Origin: Senegalimassilia sp003474385 | GTDB lineage: Bacteria > Actinomycetota > Coriobacteriia > Coriobacteriales > Eggerthellaceae | Length of the DNA stretch: 64,000 bases | Assembly: GCF_003474385.1 (NCBI RefSeq) | Contig: NZ_QUCY01000001.1 | Coordinates: forward strand, 62,001 to 126,000 | Reading direction: 5' to 3' | Shown: positions 18,130 through 27,160 of the stretch, piece after piece | Layout: every line of letters begins with the position of its first letter | Numbering within the stretch: position 1 is the stretch's first letter | The notes under the pieces: model-generated | The model's input: the letters and a program-made list of their open reading frames with translations, nothing else | Database searches by the model: none | What the model was told of the DNA's origin: nothing | Made by a program: the position numbers and the translations under genes

Positions 18130-18663
18130 ATGCTTTCAATCGTGCAATCGCCCGACCCGTTGCTCAACACGGTATGCGAGCCCTGCGATTTCAATGACAA
18201 GAGTCTGAAGCGCCTGGCCAAGCAGATGGCGCATGTCATGTACAAGAACGCCGGCTGCGGCCTGGCCGCGCCCCAGGTGGGCGTGCTCAAGCGTCTTGTG
18301 GTCATCGACTGCGACCAGGAGGACGGCGCCCGCGAGCCCATCGTCATGCTCAACCCCGTCATCGTCGCCCGCGAGGGCGAGCCGGTCGCGGAGGACGAGG
18401 GCTGTCTTTCCATCCCCGGCATCTCCGTGCCCATCGCGCGTCCACCGTTCGCGCGCTGCCGCTACTACGACCTTGACGGCCAGCTTTGGGAGATCGAGGG
18501 CGACGGGCTGCTCGGTCGCTGCCTGCAGCACGAGACCGACCATCTTGACGGCGTCACCATGTTCGAGCGCGCCGAGCCGATGGTCCGTCTGAAGGCCCTT
18601 GAGGATTACGAGCGCGCCCTGGCAGCCGGTGCGCGTCCCGGCGAGACTTCGGTGGAGGCGTAG
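18130..18663 (+). CDS. def: Peptide deformylase
   Basis: A 177-residue iron/zinc hydrolase that removes the formyl group from nascent proteins. All three family motifs are intact: GCGLAAPQ at 42-49, EGCLS with metal ligand C92, and HETDH with H134, E135 and H138. ATG 18130 is preferred over ATG 18124 because AAAGGAAA lies at 18117-18124 and would be too close to the earlier codon. fmt follows 5 bases later, so formylation and deformylation enzymes are co-expressed. Confidence 0.95.
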   Translation: MLSIVQSPDPLLNTVCEPCDFNDKSLKRLAKQMAHVMYKNAGCGLAAPQVGVLKRLVVIDCDQEDGAREPIVMLNPVIVAREGEPVAEDEGCLSIPGISVPIARPPFARCRYYDLDGQLWEIEGDGLLGRCLQHETDHLDGVTMFERAEPMVRLKALEDYERALAAGARPGETSVEA

Positions 18664-18668
18664 GGGGT

Positions 18669-19625
18669 ATGCGCATCGTATTCATGGGCACGCCCGACTT
18701 CGCCGCATCGGTGCTCTCCGAGCTTGCCTCGCAGCACGATGTGGTGGCCGTCTACACGCGTCCCGACGCCGTGCGCGGCCGCGGCAAGCAGTTGGTGCCC
18801 AGCCCGGTGAAGGTGGAGGCGTGTGAGCGCAGCATCCCCGTGTTCACGCCGAAAACGCTGCGCAACGCCGACGAGCAGCAAGCGCTAGCGGCGCTCGAGC
18901 CCGATGTCATCTGCGTGGCTGCCTACGGCATGCTGCTTCCTGCCGAGGTGCTGTCCATCCCCAAGCATGGCTGCTTGAACGTGCACGCCTCGCTGCTGCC
19001 GCGCTGGCGCGGCGCCGCTCCCATCGAGCGCGCCATCCTGTCCGGCGACGAAGAGGCCGGCGTGTGCATCATGCGCATGGAGGAAGGGCTTGACACGGGC
19101 GATTACTGCGTGTGCCGATCGCTTGAGGTGGGCGACAAGGATGTAGCGCTGCTCACCGACCTGCTCGCCGACCTGGGCGCGCACGCGTTGCTCACGGCGT
19201 TGACGCAGCTGGAGGCGGGATGTATCCGCTGGACGCGCCAGGATGAGGAGCATGTCACGTACGCCGAGAAGATCGGCAAAGACGAGCTTTCGCTCAGCCC
19301 GGCCGACACGGTGGAGCAGGCGTGTCGCAAAGTTCGCGCGTCAAGCGCGGCGCACCCTGCGCATGCCACCATCGCCGGCAAGGACGTCACCGTGCTTGCT
19401 GCGCGTCCGGCGCCCGCCGATCAGACGGATGCGGTTTGTGAGGGCGTGGAACCCGGTAGCGTGCGATTCGCCGCAAAGCGTTTGTACCTGGGCGCTGCGG
19501 ACGGCGTGATAGAGCTTATGGAAGTGAAACCCGCCGGTAAGGCGGCCATGGCGGCAAAGGCGTTTGCCGCAGGCATTCAGGGAATCAAGGAAGACACCAA
19601 GACTTGGGAGGGCCCGCGTGGCTGA
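18669..19625 (+). CDS. fmt: Methionyl-tRNA formyltransferase
   Basis: A 318-residue enzyme that formylates Met-tRNAi with 10-formyltetrahydrofolate. It has the Rossmann-like N-terminal domain (MRIVFMGTPDFA), the RGRGKQLVPSPVK loop, the catalytic NVHASLLPRWRGAAPI block, and the DTGD segment, then an OB-like C-terminal domain. It follows def after five bases and its stop overlaps the next gene. The order def-fmt-rsmB is a common bacterial arrangement. Confidence 0.95.
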   Translation: MRIVFMGTPDFAASVLSELASQHDVVAVYTRPDAVRGRGKQLVPSPVKVEACERSIPVFTPKTLRNADEQQALAALEPDVICVAAYGMLLPAEVLSIPKHGCLNVHASLLPRWRGAAPIERAILSGDEEAGVCIMRMEEGLDTGDYCVCRSLEVGDKDVALLTDLLADLGAHALLTALTQLEAGCIRWTRQDEEHVTYAEKIGKDELSLSPADTVEQACRKVRASSAAHPAHATIAGKDVTVLAARPAPADQTDAVCEGVEPGSVRFAAKRLYLGAADGVIELMEVKPAGKAAMAAKAFAAGIQGIKEDTKTWEGPRG

Positions 19626-21588
19626 ACAGCATAACAACGAAGGCGCGCCGCGTCAGCGCCGCGAAGGCGGCAACGGCGGTTATCGAAAGGGCGGCCAGCA
19701 CGGCGGCCACGGCAATCGTCAGGGCGGCCCGCGCCGCGACGGCGGCAAAGGCGGCTTCGGCGGTCGCAACGACCGTCGTGGCGGCAATCGCGGTCAGGGC
19801 GGCCGCGATGGCCAGCGCCGCGATGGCGGAAAGGGCGGATATCGCGGCCGTGACGGCGAGAAGCTCGACTTCCGCGGACAGGGTGGACGCGACGGCGAGA
19901 AGCGCGAGTATCGTGGCAACGGTGGCCGCGACGAGCGCCGCGGCGGCTACAACGGCGGCCGCGATGATCGTCGTGGTGGCTATAAGGGAGACCGCGGCCC
20001 GAAGCGCGATTTCAGGCGCGAGGGCACCGAGGGCGGTCAGCGCCCCGAGGCCGCGCGGCATGCCGGCTCCGATCGCCCCGCGCGCGAGCCGAAGCCCGAT
20101 TTCCGCGGCCGCAACACCGCTCGCGACCCGCGTCGCAAGCCTGAGCAGGGCGCTCAGGGCGTATCGCGCGGCGGCGAAAAGGGCGGCTTCCGCGGTTCTG
20201 CCAAGCCGGCGCGCCCGCGTCGCAAGTCCAATGCAACGCCCGCCCGCTTGGCGGCGCTCGACGTGGTGCGCACCGTCCGCGAGCGCAACGCGTTCGCGCA
20301 GGACGTCATCGCCCAGGTGATCGACAAGTCCACCATGTCGGTTGAGGACCGCGCGTTCGCCACGCTGCTCGCGCTCGGCACGGTGAGCGCCCGCGGCACG
20401 CTCGACGAGATCATCGACCGCGCGCTCGACACGCCCGAGGACATCTTCCGCGAGACGCGCGATGCGCTGCAGATCTCCACCTACGAGCTCATTTTCCTGG
20501 GCAAGGAGGCCCATGCGGCCGTCGACCAGGGCGTCGAGATGGTGAAGTCGTTCAGCCCGGGCCCTGCGGCTCGCGTGGCCAATGCCGTGCTGCACAAGAT
20601 CGTGCGCCTGCGCATCGATTTCCCGTTCGGCAACCCGGCAACCGACCTTGATGCGCTCGCCCGCACCCAGGCGTTCCCCACGTGGATGGCCAAAAAGCTC
20701 ATGGAGGAGATGGGCCCGCAGGCCGCCATCGAGTTCATGCGTGCGTCCAACGAGCAGGCCCCGCTGTATGTGGCCGTCAACGCCTGCAAGGTGGACGACG
20801 ATCACGTGCTCAAGGCCTTTGAGCGTGCGGAAGAGGAAGTGCAGCCGGTGGCGCTCGGCGACATGAACGTGCAGGGCTGCCTGCGCGTGCCCGAAAGCCG
20901 TGCCCTGCTGGTGCCCGCGCTTGCGCGCCAGCTCGACCAGGGCAAGATCTTGGTCTCCGACGCCGCTGCGCAGATGGTGGCCACCAACGTGCTTCCCGAT
21001 GAGAAGCCCGAAAGCGTGCTCGAGATCGGCGCCGGCCGCGCCACGAAGACCATCCTGCTGCAGTCCAACGCCTGCCGCAAGTACGGGTCGCAGATCGAGG
21101 AGTACGTCACCATCGACAACCACGCCTACAAGACGCGCCTGCTCGAGAAGCGCGCCGAGCAGTACGGCGTCGTGGTGACCGAGGCCTTCACCGGCAATGC
21201 GCTCGAGCTTGACAACATCATGCCCGATCGCATGTTCTCGTTCATCTTCGTGGACGCCCCGTGCTCGGGCATGGGCACGCTTCGCCGACACCCCGAGATC
21301 CGCTGGCGTACGAGCGAGGAGGACCTGGCAGGTTTCGTGGAAACCCAGCTGGGCATGCTCAAGGCCGCGGCGGGCCACGTGGCCCCGGGCGGTGCGCTGG
21401 CATACTCCACGTGCACGGTCACGCGCGAGGAGAACGCCGGCGTGGTGAAGGCCTTCCTGGAAAGCGAGGAGGGCGCCGGCTTCACGCTCGACCAGCTGTG
21501 CGGCCGCAACTGCCTTGCAACCCGCCTTGCCCCTGGCTCGTCCGATGCGCACTTCGCCGTGCGCTTCGTTCGCAAGCCGCAAGAGTAA
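19618..21588 (+). CDS. rsmB: RsmB-type 16S rRNA (cytosine-C5) methyltransferase with RGG-rich N-terminus
   Basis: The C-terminal 450 residues form an RsmB/Sun protein: a NusB-like helical domain (about 210-340), then the SAM-dependent methyltransferase with motif I (LEIGAGRATKT), motif IV DAPCSGMG (C549) and the catalytic TC in YSTCT (C599). It methylates C967 of 16S rRNA in E. coli. The first 200 residues are quite different: dense Gly, Arg, Asp and Lys with many GGR, RGG and GGY steps, resembling an RGG-box RNA-binding tail. GTG 19618 is chosen because GGGAGG stands 6 bases upstream; it overlaps the fmt stop by 8 bases. Total length is 656, against about 430 for E. coli RsmB. Confidence 0.9.
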   Translation: MAEQHNNEGAPRQRREGGNGGYRKGGQHGGHGNRQGGPRRDGGKGGFGGRNDRRGGNRGQGGRDGQRRDGGKGGYRGRDGEKLDFRGQGGRDGEKREYRGNGGRDERRGGYNGGRDDRRGGYKGDRGPKRDFRREGTEGGQRPEAARHAGSDRPAREPKPDFRGRNTARDPRRKPEQGAQGVSRGGEKGGFRGSAKPARPRRKSNATPARLAALDVVRTVRERNAFAQDVIAQVIDKSTMSVEDRAFATLLALGTVSARGTLDEIIDRALDTPEDIFRETRDALQISTYELIFLGKEAHAAVDQGVEMVKSFSPGPAARVANAVLHKIVRLRIDFPFGNPATDLDALARTQAFPTWMAKKLMEEMGPQAAIEFMRASNEQAPLYVAVNACKVDDDHVLKAFERAEEEVQPVALGDMNVQGCLRVPESRALLVPALARQLDQGKILVSDAAAQMVATNVLPDEKPESVLEIGAGRATKTILLQSNACRKYGSQIEEYVTIDNHAYKTRLLEKRAEQYGVVVTEAFTGNALELDNIMPDRMFSFIFVDAPCSGMGTLRRHPEIRWRTSEEDLAGFVETQLGMLKAAAGHVAPGGALAYSTCTVTREENAGVVKAFLESEEGAGFTLDQLCGRNCLATRLAPGSSDAHFAVRFVRKPQE

Positions 21589-21601
21589 TCTCATACCCCG
21601 T

Positions 21602-21637
21602 TTTCATGCCGGCGAGGGCTTCTTCGCCGGCATGAAA
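21602..21637. repeat. 14-bp perfect inverted repeat after rsmB
   Basis: TTTCATGCCGGCGA and its exact complement flank an 8-base loop, 14 bases after the rsmB stop and 79 bases before the XRE-cupin gene. There is no T run after it on either strand, so it is either a weak terminator or an operator. Confidence 0.7.
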
Positions 21638-21715
21638 CATATTGGAAACAGTTTCGCGCGTACCATCCATTTACTATGAAGTTGAGATAATTGCATGTGA
21701 GGAGGTCAGGTTTAC

Positions 21716-22297
21716 ATGGAGCCGAACTATCAAGAGGTGGCGAACAGGATCCGTGCGCTGCGCGAGGATATGGGCCTGACCATGCAGGAGATGGCCGATG
21801 CCACCGGTCGCAGCCTGGCGGAGTATCAGGCGCAGGAATCGGGGGCGGAGGAGCTTTCATTCACCTTCCTGTATAAATGCGCGGCGAATCTCGGCGTCGA
21901 CCCTATCGAGCTGCTCACCGGCGAAACCCCGCACCTGACGGGCTACACCCTTACGCGCGCCGATGAGGGCTTGGCCGTCAAGCGTCGCAGCGGCCTTGAG
22001 TACCTGCACAAGGCCCCGCACTATCGCAACAAGCTGTGCGAGCCGTTCTTCGTCACCGCCGATTACCGTCCCGAGCTGCAGGATAAGCCCATCCATCTGT
22101 CGTATCACGCCGGGCAGGAGCTTGATTACATCCTGGAAGGCCGCATGCGCTTCCAGTACGAGGAGCATACTGAGGAGCTTGGCCCTGGCGACATGCTGCT
22201 TTACGATTCCGGACGTGGGCACGGCATGATCGCCATCGATGGCGCACCGTGCAAATTCCTGGCTGTCGTTCTGAAGGCGAAGGAAGACATTATCTAG
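21716..22297 (+). CDS. XRE-family regulator with C-terminal cupin domain
   Basis: A 193-residue transcription factor: helix-turn-helix at about residues 8-62 (ALREDMGLTMQEMADATG), and a cupin beta-barrel from about 115 to 190 (ELDYILEGRMRF, LGPGDMLLYDSGRGH). Proteins of this type usually sense a small organic acid or amino acid through the cupin and control neighbouring catabolic genes. It precedes an acyl-CoA synthetase and a 2-oxoacid oxidoreductase on the same strand, which are its likely targets. ATG 21716 is preceded by GGAGGTCAGG. The ligand is unknown. Confidence 0.85.
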   Translation: MEPNYQEVANRIRALREDMGLTMQEMADATGRSLAEYQAQESGAEELSFTFLYKCAANLGVDPIELLTGETPHLTGYTLTRADEGLAVKRRSGLEYLHKAPHYRNKLCEPFFVTADYRPELQDKPIHLSYHAGQELDYILEGRMRFQYEEHTEELGPGDMLLYDSGRGHGMIAIDGAPCKFLAVVLKAKEDII

Positions 22298-22402
22298 GCA
22301 AGCGCCCGCCTAGGGTTGCTTGCCGAAAACCAACCTTCATATCGACCGCATCGTGCGCGGTCCGGTTCCGCGCACCAAATTTCAAGGAAGTCCGGCAACA
22401 CC

Positions 22403-24196
22403 ATGAGAAATATCAATCTGCGTTACTGCGAGGAAACCTACGACGAGCAGGGCGTGCTCACCGATTTCAAGGTGAAGTGCCCCGATACCTTCAATTTCGG
22501 CTACGACGTGGTGGACGACATCGCGGAGAACGACCCTGACCGCCGTGCCATGATGTGGTGCAACCCCGAAGGCGAGGAGCACCTGTTCACGTTCGCCGAT
22601 ATGAAGCGTTGGTCGGATAAAACGGCGGACTACCTTGCCGCCCACGGCGTGGGCAAGGGCGACATGGTCATGGTGATCTTGCGCCGTCATTATCAGTTCT
22701 GGTTCGTGGCCACCGCCCTTGCGAAGCTTGGCGCCGTCATGGTACCGGCCACGTTCATGCTCAAAGAGCATGACCTGGAGTATCGTTTGAACGGCGCGTC
22801 CATCAAGGCCGTTATCTGCACTTCCGTCGGCACCATCGCGCAGGTGGTGGACAACGTGATCGATCAGTGCCCCTCGGTTGAGCACCTGTTCCTGGTCAAC
22901 GGGGCCGGCGGCGGTTTGACCGAGCAGGATGCGGATGGCAACTGGCTGGCAACCGACGGCCCGGTGGGTGCGGCGCTCTCCGGCCCCGAGGGTGTGTGCG
23001 CCGTTCCCGCGCAGCGCCCGGGTTGGCACGACTTCAACACCGGCGTGCGCAACGCCGATGAGGGCTTCTCGCATGTGGAAACCCATGTCGGCGACCCTAT
23101 GCTCATGTACTTCTCCTCCGGCACCTCCGGCAACCCCAAGATGGTGCTGCATGATTCCTACTATGCCTTGGCGCACCTGGTCACGGCTAAGCACTGGCAC
23201 AACGTCAAACCCGACGGGCTGCATCTGACCATCGCCGATACCGGGTGGGGCAAGGCGGTATGGGGCAAGTATTACGGCCAGTGGCTTATGGAGGCCTGCG
23301 TGCTCACGTACGATTTCGATCGCTTTCATGCCGATGAGATCTTGGATCTGATCCCTCGCTACGGAGTCACCACGCTGTGCTGCCCGCCCACCATGTACCG
23401 CATGATGATGCAGGCCGACGTGGATGCCCACGATTTGAGCACGCTCACGTATTGCACCACCGCCGGCGAGGCGCTCAACCCCGACCTGTTCGACTTTTGG
23501 AAGGAGCATACGGGGCTGACCATCTTCGAGGGCTTCGGCCAGACGGAGACGCCGCTGACGGTAGCCAACCTCACACATGCGGTGCCCAAGCCCGGCTCGA
23601 TGGGCCATCCTTCGCCGGCGTTCACCATCGAGGTGCAGCGCGGCGACGGTAGCCGCTGCGACGTCGGAGAGACGGGCGAGATCTGCATCGATGTGCACGA
23701 GAAGGCTCCGGGTATCATGCTGGAGTACTACCGCAATCCCGAGAAGACCGAAGCTGCCGTGTACGACGGTTGGTATCACACCGGCGACACCGCCTGGGTC
23801 GATGAGGACGGTTACCTGTGGTACGTCGGCCGCAACGACGACGTCATCAAGTCGTCGGGATATCGCATCGGTCCCTTTGAGATCGAAAGCGTGCTGCTCG
23901 AGCATGAGGCCGTGCGCGAATGCGCCGTCACCGGCGTGCCCGACCCCGTGCGCGGCAAGGCGGTCAAGGCCACCGTGGTGCTCGCGGAAGGTTTCGAGGG
24001 TTCCGAGGTGCTCGTGCGCGAGCTGCAGCAATGGGTCAAGCAGCGCACGGCGCCGTACAAATATCCCCGCATTGTGGAGTTCGTCGATGCTCTTCCCAAG
24101 ACCGTTAACGGCAAGATCCGCCGAGCGGCCATCCGCGAGGCTGACGAAAGCCAGGAGGGCACGCCGAAGACCAAGGTGCCCGAGGGCTTGGTGTAG
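22403..24196 (+). CDS. AMP-forming acyl-CoA synthetase, medium-chain (MACS-like) type
   Basis: A 597-residue ANL-family enzyme that activates a carboxylic acid with ATP and CoA, or runs in reverse. Motif P-loop FSSGTSGNPKM begins at residue 237; further on are the GFGQTET A5-type motif, YHTGD, GRNDDVIKSSGYRIGP hinge and the catalytic lysine K571 in VNGKIRR. The overall pattern resembles MACS enzymes acting on medium-chain, branched or aromatic acids. ATG 22403 gives the expected start; the frame upstream is not conserved. It lies between the XRE-cupin gene and the ferredoxin oxidoreductase and probably handles the acids those enzymes make. Confidence 0.85.
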   Translation: MRNINLRYCEETYDEQGVLTDFKVKCPDTFNFGYDVVDDIAENDPDRRAMMWCNPEGEEHLFTFADMKRWSDKTADYLAAHGVGKGDMVMVILRRHYQFWFVATALAKLGAVMVPATFMLKEHDLEYRLNGASIKAVICTSVGTIAQVVDNVIDQCPSVEHLFLVNGAGGGLTEQDADGNWLATDGPVGAALSGPEGVCAVPAQRPGWHDFNTGVRNADEGFSHVETHVGDPMLMYFSSGTSGNPKMVLHDSYYALAHLVTAKHWHNVKPDGLHLTIADTGWGKAVWGKYYGQWLMEACVLTYDFDRFHADEILDLIPRYGVTTLCCPPTMYRMMMQADVDAHDLSTLTYCTTAGEALNPDLFDFWKEHTGLTIFEGFGQTETPLTVANLTHAVPKPGSMGHPSPAFTIEVQRGDGSRCDVGETGEICIDVHEKAPGIMLEYYRNPEKTEAAVYDGWYHTGDTAWVDEDGYLWYVGRNDDVIKSSGYRIGPFEIESVLLEHEAVRECAVTGVPDPVRGKAVKATVVLAEGFEGSEVLVRELQQWVKQRTAPYKYPRIVEFVDALPKTVNGKIRRAAIREADESQEGTPKTKVPEGLV

Positions 24197-24204
24197 GTGA
24201 GGCC

Positions 24205-24897
24205 GTGAGCGAGTTCGATGTAAAACGGTTAAAATCAGTGACCGTCATCACGGGGCATTATGGGGTCGGAAAGACCAATCTGGCCATCAACCTGGCCCTT
24301 GATGCCCGGGATGCTGGCATGGAAGTGCGGGTTGCCGACTTGGATATCGTCAACCCGTATTTCCGCAGCAGCGACTACCGGTGTCTTCTCGAGGATGCCG
24401 GCGTGCAGGTGATCGCCCCGCGGTATGCGGGGACCACGCTCGATGCGCCCGCCATCTCCGGGCAGGTTTCGGCCGCCTTGGATTGGACGCGCGGGGAACG
24501 GGGAAGGCTGCTGATCGTCGATGCGGGCGGCGACGATGCCGGCGCCACGGCGCTCGGCAGGTTTGCAGGCGGCATCGCCGAGGGGGATTACGACTTGCTG
24601 TACGTAGTGAACCGCAGCCGCAACCTCACGCACGATGCGCACGAAGCGCTTTCCGTGCTCCGAGAGATCGAGGCGGCCAGCCACCTGCATGCCACCGCGG
24701 TTGCGAACAACACGCACCTGGCCGACTTCACCGACGGTGAAGTGCTCAGCCGCGGCGTCGGATTCGCGCAGGAGGTCGCCGCGCTGGCCGGTTTGCCCCT
24801 GGCGTTTTCCGCGGTGCCCCGTCGTATGCTCGAAGATGCCGATATCCCCGGTGTGCGCTATCCTGTTTCGGTGTATGTGAGAAAACCCTGGGAGTAA
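24205..24897 (+). CDS. P-loop ATPase of the MinD/ParA superfamily
   Basis: A 230-residue protein with a deviant Walker A, GHYGVGKTN at residues 17-25, followed by DLDIVNPYFRS (switch I-like) and VDAGGDDAGATALG (Walker B-like). It resembles the CooC/MinD-type group, but it has GHYG in place of the usual GKGG and no obvious partner. GTG 24205 follows the synthetase after 8 bases. Position in the operon suggests a role in maturing or handling the oxidoreductase, an inference only. Confidence 0.65.
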   Translation: MSEFDVKRLKSVTVITGHYGVGKTNLAINLALDARDAGMEVRVADLDIVNPYFRSSDYRCLLEDAGVQVIAPRYAGTTLDAPAISGQVSAALDWTRGERGRLLIVDAGGDDAGATALGRFAGGIAEGDYDLLYVVNRSRNLTHDAHEALSVLREIEAASHLHATAVANNTHLADFTDGEVLSRGVGFAQEVAALAGLPLAFSAVPRRMLEDADIPGVRYPVSVYVRKPWE

Positions 24898-24980
24898 GGG
24901 CAAAGTCCGCTCCGGTGGATTCGGACTGGGCCATGCCTCTGTTCAAGGAGCGTTTTCGGGGGAGTGTTCGATAACCATAT

Positions 24981-25000
24981 GCCGGCCTTTTTGGGCCGGC
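24981..25000. repeat. Hairpin in the leader of the oxidoreductase genes
   Basis: GCCGGCC and GGCCGGC flank a T-rich loop, 21 bases before the ferredoxin-subunit ATG. A second weaker hairpin (AGTCCG 24904-24909 / CGGACT 24922-24927) lies upstream. They might tune expression of the downstream subunits relative to the upstream genes. Confidence 0.45.
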
Positions 25001-25021
25001 TCAGACGAGAAAGGAAGGCTC

Positions 25022-25228
25022 ATGGCAGCGATAACGGTCGATGACGGTTTCTGCAAGGGCTGCGGGTTGTGCGTGGACGCATGCCCGGCCCATATCATCG
25101 AGCTTGACCGTTCCCGCATCACGGCGAAGGGCTATCATCCGGCCCGGCTGATCGATGCGTCCAAGTGCACGGGCTGCTGCTCGTGCGCGCTTATGTGCCC
25201 TGACGTTGCGATCGAGGTGATGCGCTGA
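25022..25228 (+). CDS. 2-oxoacid:ferredoxin oxidoreductase, ferredoxin (delta) subunit
   Basis: A 68-residue 2[4Fe-4S] ferredoxin. The first cluster uses C11, C14, C17 and C21; the second uses C49, C52, C55 and C59. It relays electrons from the thiamine-diphosphate site of the following subunits to free ferredoxin. AGAAAGGAAGG precedes the ATG. Its TGA overlaps the ATG of the alpha subunit. Its size and position match KorD/VorC. Confidence 0.9.
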   Translation: MAAITVDDGFCKGCGLCVDACPAHIIELDRSRITAKGYHPARLIDASKCTGCCSCALMCPDVAIEVMR

Positions 25229-26295
25229 TGTCTCAGGAAAAGGTGCTCATGAAGGGCAACGAGGCCATGGCCGAAGCGGCCATCCGCGCAGGATGCCGTT
25301 TCTTCTTCGGCTATCCCATCACGCCGCAGACCGAGGTTGCCGCTTACATGGCCAAGCGCATGCCCAAGGAAGGCGGCACGTATCTGCAGGCCGAAAGCGA
25401 GATCGCGGCTATCAACATGGTCTACGGCGCATCGTCGGCCGGCGCGCGCGTCATGACCTCGTCGTCTTCGCCGGGCGTGTCGCTTAAGGGCGAGGGCGTC
25501 TCGTATATGGCGGGCGCCGACCTTCCCGGCGTCATCGTCAACGTGCAGCGCGGCGGCCCGGGCCTTGGCGGCATCCAGCCTTCTCAATCCGACTACTGGC
25601 AGGCCACCCGCGCTATGGGCCATGGCGATTTCCAGGTGCTCGTGTTCGCTCCTTCCACCGTCCAGGAGATGGCCGATCTGGCGTACCTGGCCTTTGAGAA
25701 GGCCGACGAGTACCGCATGCCCGCCATGATCCTCTCCGACGGCATGCTTGGCCAGATGATGGAGCCCGTCGTGCTTCCCGAGCGCGTGGAGCAGCTGCTG
25801 GAAAAGCCTTGGGCCACCACCGGTCATAAGGGCGAGCGCAAGCACAACATCGTGGACTCGCTCTACCTGACGGCAGACGAGCTCGAGCGCCTGAACATCG
25901 AGCGTTTCGAGCGCTATGAGACGGTGAAGGCCCGCGAGCAGCGTGCCGAGACGTTCATGTGCGAGGACGCCGACATCGTGCTCGTGTCCTTTGGCGCCAC
26001 CGCGCGCATCGCGCATTCGGCGGTCGTGCGCGCCCGTGCCGAGGGCATCAAGGCAGGTCTTTTGCGCCCCATCACGCTCTGGCCGTTCCCTGTGGACGCC
26101 ATCGAAGGCTGCATGGGGCGTGCGAAGGCGTTCTTGTCGGTGGAGATGAACATGGGCCAGATGGTCGATGATGTGCGCCTGGCGGTCAACGGCCGCGTCC
26201 CCGTGGAGTTCTTCGGACGCACGGGAGGCATCATCCCCACGCCCGATGAGGTGCTGGGCGCGATCCGCAAGCTTGCGGGGAAGGGTGGTGAATAA
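25228..26295 (+). CDS. 2-oxoacid:ferredoxin oxidoreductase, alpha subunit (VorB/KorA)
   Basis: A 355-residue subunit with the YPITPQTE motif that marks the 2-oxoacid:acceptor alpha chain (residues 29-36), followed by a pyrimidine-binding fold and a transketolase C-terminal-like region. The complex oxidises a 2-oxoacid to acyl-CoA and CO2 and reduces ferredoxin. It resembles the branched-chain (VorB) and 2-oxoglutarate (KorA) types; the sequence alone does not decide between them. The BCAA-like context of the window (acyl-CoA synthetase) favours an amino-acid-derived substrate. Confidence 0.9.
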   Translation: MSQEKVLMKGNEAMAEAAIRAGCRFFFGYPITPQTEVAAYMAKRMPKEGGTYLQAESEIAAINMVYGASSAGARVMTSSSSPGVSLKGEGVSYMAGADLPGVIVNVQRGGPGLGGIQPSQSDYWQATRAMGHGDFQVLVFAPSTVQEMADLAYLAFEKADEYRMPAMILSDGMLGQMMEPVVLPERVEQLLEKPWATTGHKGERKHNIVDSLYLTADELERLNIERFERYETVKAREQRAETFMCEDADIVLVSFGATARIAHSAVVRARAEGIKAGLLRPITLWPFPVDAIEGCMGRAKAFLSVEMNMGQMVDDVRLAVNGRVPVEFFGRTGGIIPTPDEVLGAIRKLAGKGGE

Positions 26296-26296
26296 C

Positions 26297-27160
26297 ATGG
26301 CTGAGCAGAAACAGGGCGAAGGCCGCGTGGTGTTCTCGCGTCCGAAGTCGTTGCTTCCCGTGGTCACGAACTACTGCCCGGGTTGCCCGCACGGCATCGT
26401 GCACCGTTTGGTCGCCGAGGTCATCGACGAGCTTGATATCGAAGGCCGCACCGTCGGCGTCGCGCCGGTGGGCTGCGCCGTCACCGCTCCGGACTTCTTC
26501 GGCTGCGACATGATCGAGGCGGCGCATGGCCGCGCCCCGGCGGTTGCCACGGGCGTCAAGCGCGTGCTGCCGGACAACGTGGTGTTCGCCTATCAAGGCG
26601 ATGGCGACCTTGCCTCCATCGGCATGGCCGAGACCGTGCATGCGGCTACGCGCGGCGAGCATATCACCGTTATCTTCATCAACAACGCCATCTACGGCAT
26701 GACCGGCGGGCAGATGGCTCCCACCAGCTTGCCGAACCAGGTGACGCAGACCAGCCCCTATGGCCGCGACGTCTCCACCGCCGGCTACCCGGTGCGCGTG
26801 TGCGAGCTGCTGAGCAGCCTTGACGGCCCGGCATATCTGGAGCGCGTGACCGTGGACACGCCCAAGCATGTGCGCCAGGCCAAGCGCGCCATCAAGAAGG
26901 CGTTCCAGAACCAGATCGACGGCATCGGCTATTCGATGGTGGAAGTGGTGTCCACGTGCCCCACAAACTGGGGCCTCACGCCGCAGGACAGCTTTGCGTG
27001 GATGCGCGAGAACATGCTGCCGTATTATCCGCTGGGCGTGTATCGCGATGTGGTGTCCGATGGGTTCGCTGATGCGGCGCAGGCTGCTGCCGCGCGCAAC
27101 GCCGACTGCCCGGTCGCCCATCCCGAGAAACGCGCCGAGGGCAAGGAGGGTGCGCGATGA
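26297..27160 (+). CDS. 2-oxoacid:ferredoxin oxidoreductase, beta subunit (thiamine diphosphate binding)
   Basis: A 287-residue subunit with the thiamine diphosphate motif GDGD at residue 101 and NN at about 129-130 (INNAIYGMTGGQ), and the Fe-S or substrate-contact block NYCPGCPHG near the N-terminus. ATG 26297 is one base after the alpha-subunit stop, with GGTGGTGA upstream; the frame continues further upstream within the alpha gene but is not conserved. Its 3' end overlaps the gamma subunit by four bases. Confidence 0.9.
   Translation: MAEQKQGEGRVVFSRPKSLLPVVTNYCPGCPHGIVHRLVAEVIDELDIEGRTVGVAPVGCAVTAPDFFGCDMIEAAHGRAPAVATGVKRVLPDNVVFAYQGDGDLASIGMAETVHAATRGEHITVIFINNAIYGMTGGQMAPTSLPNQVTQTSPYGRDVSTAGYPVRVCELLSSLDGPAYLERVTVDTPKHVRQAKRAIKKAFQNQIDGIGYSMVEVVSTCPTNWGLTPQDSFAWMRENMLPYYPLGVYRDVVSDGFADAAQAAAARNADCPVAHPEKRAEGKEGAR

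Noticed and set aside
19585..21594. 669-residue open frame opposite rsmB
   Set aside because: Mirror of the Arg/Gly-rich repeat and the conserved methyltransferase; Ala/Leu-rich with no known fold.
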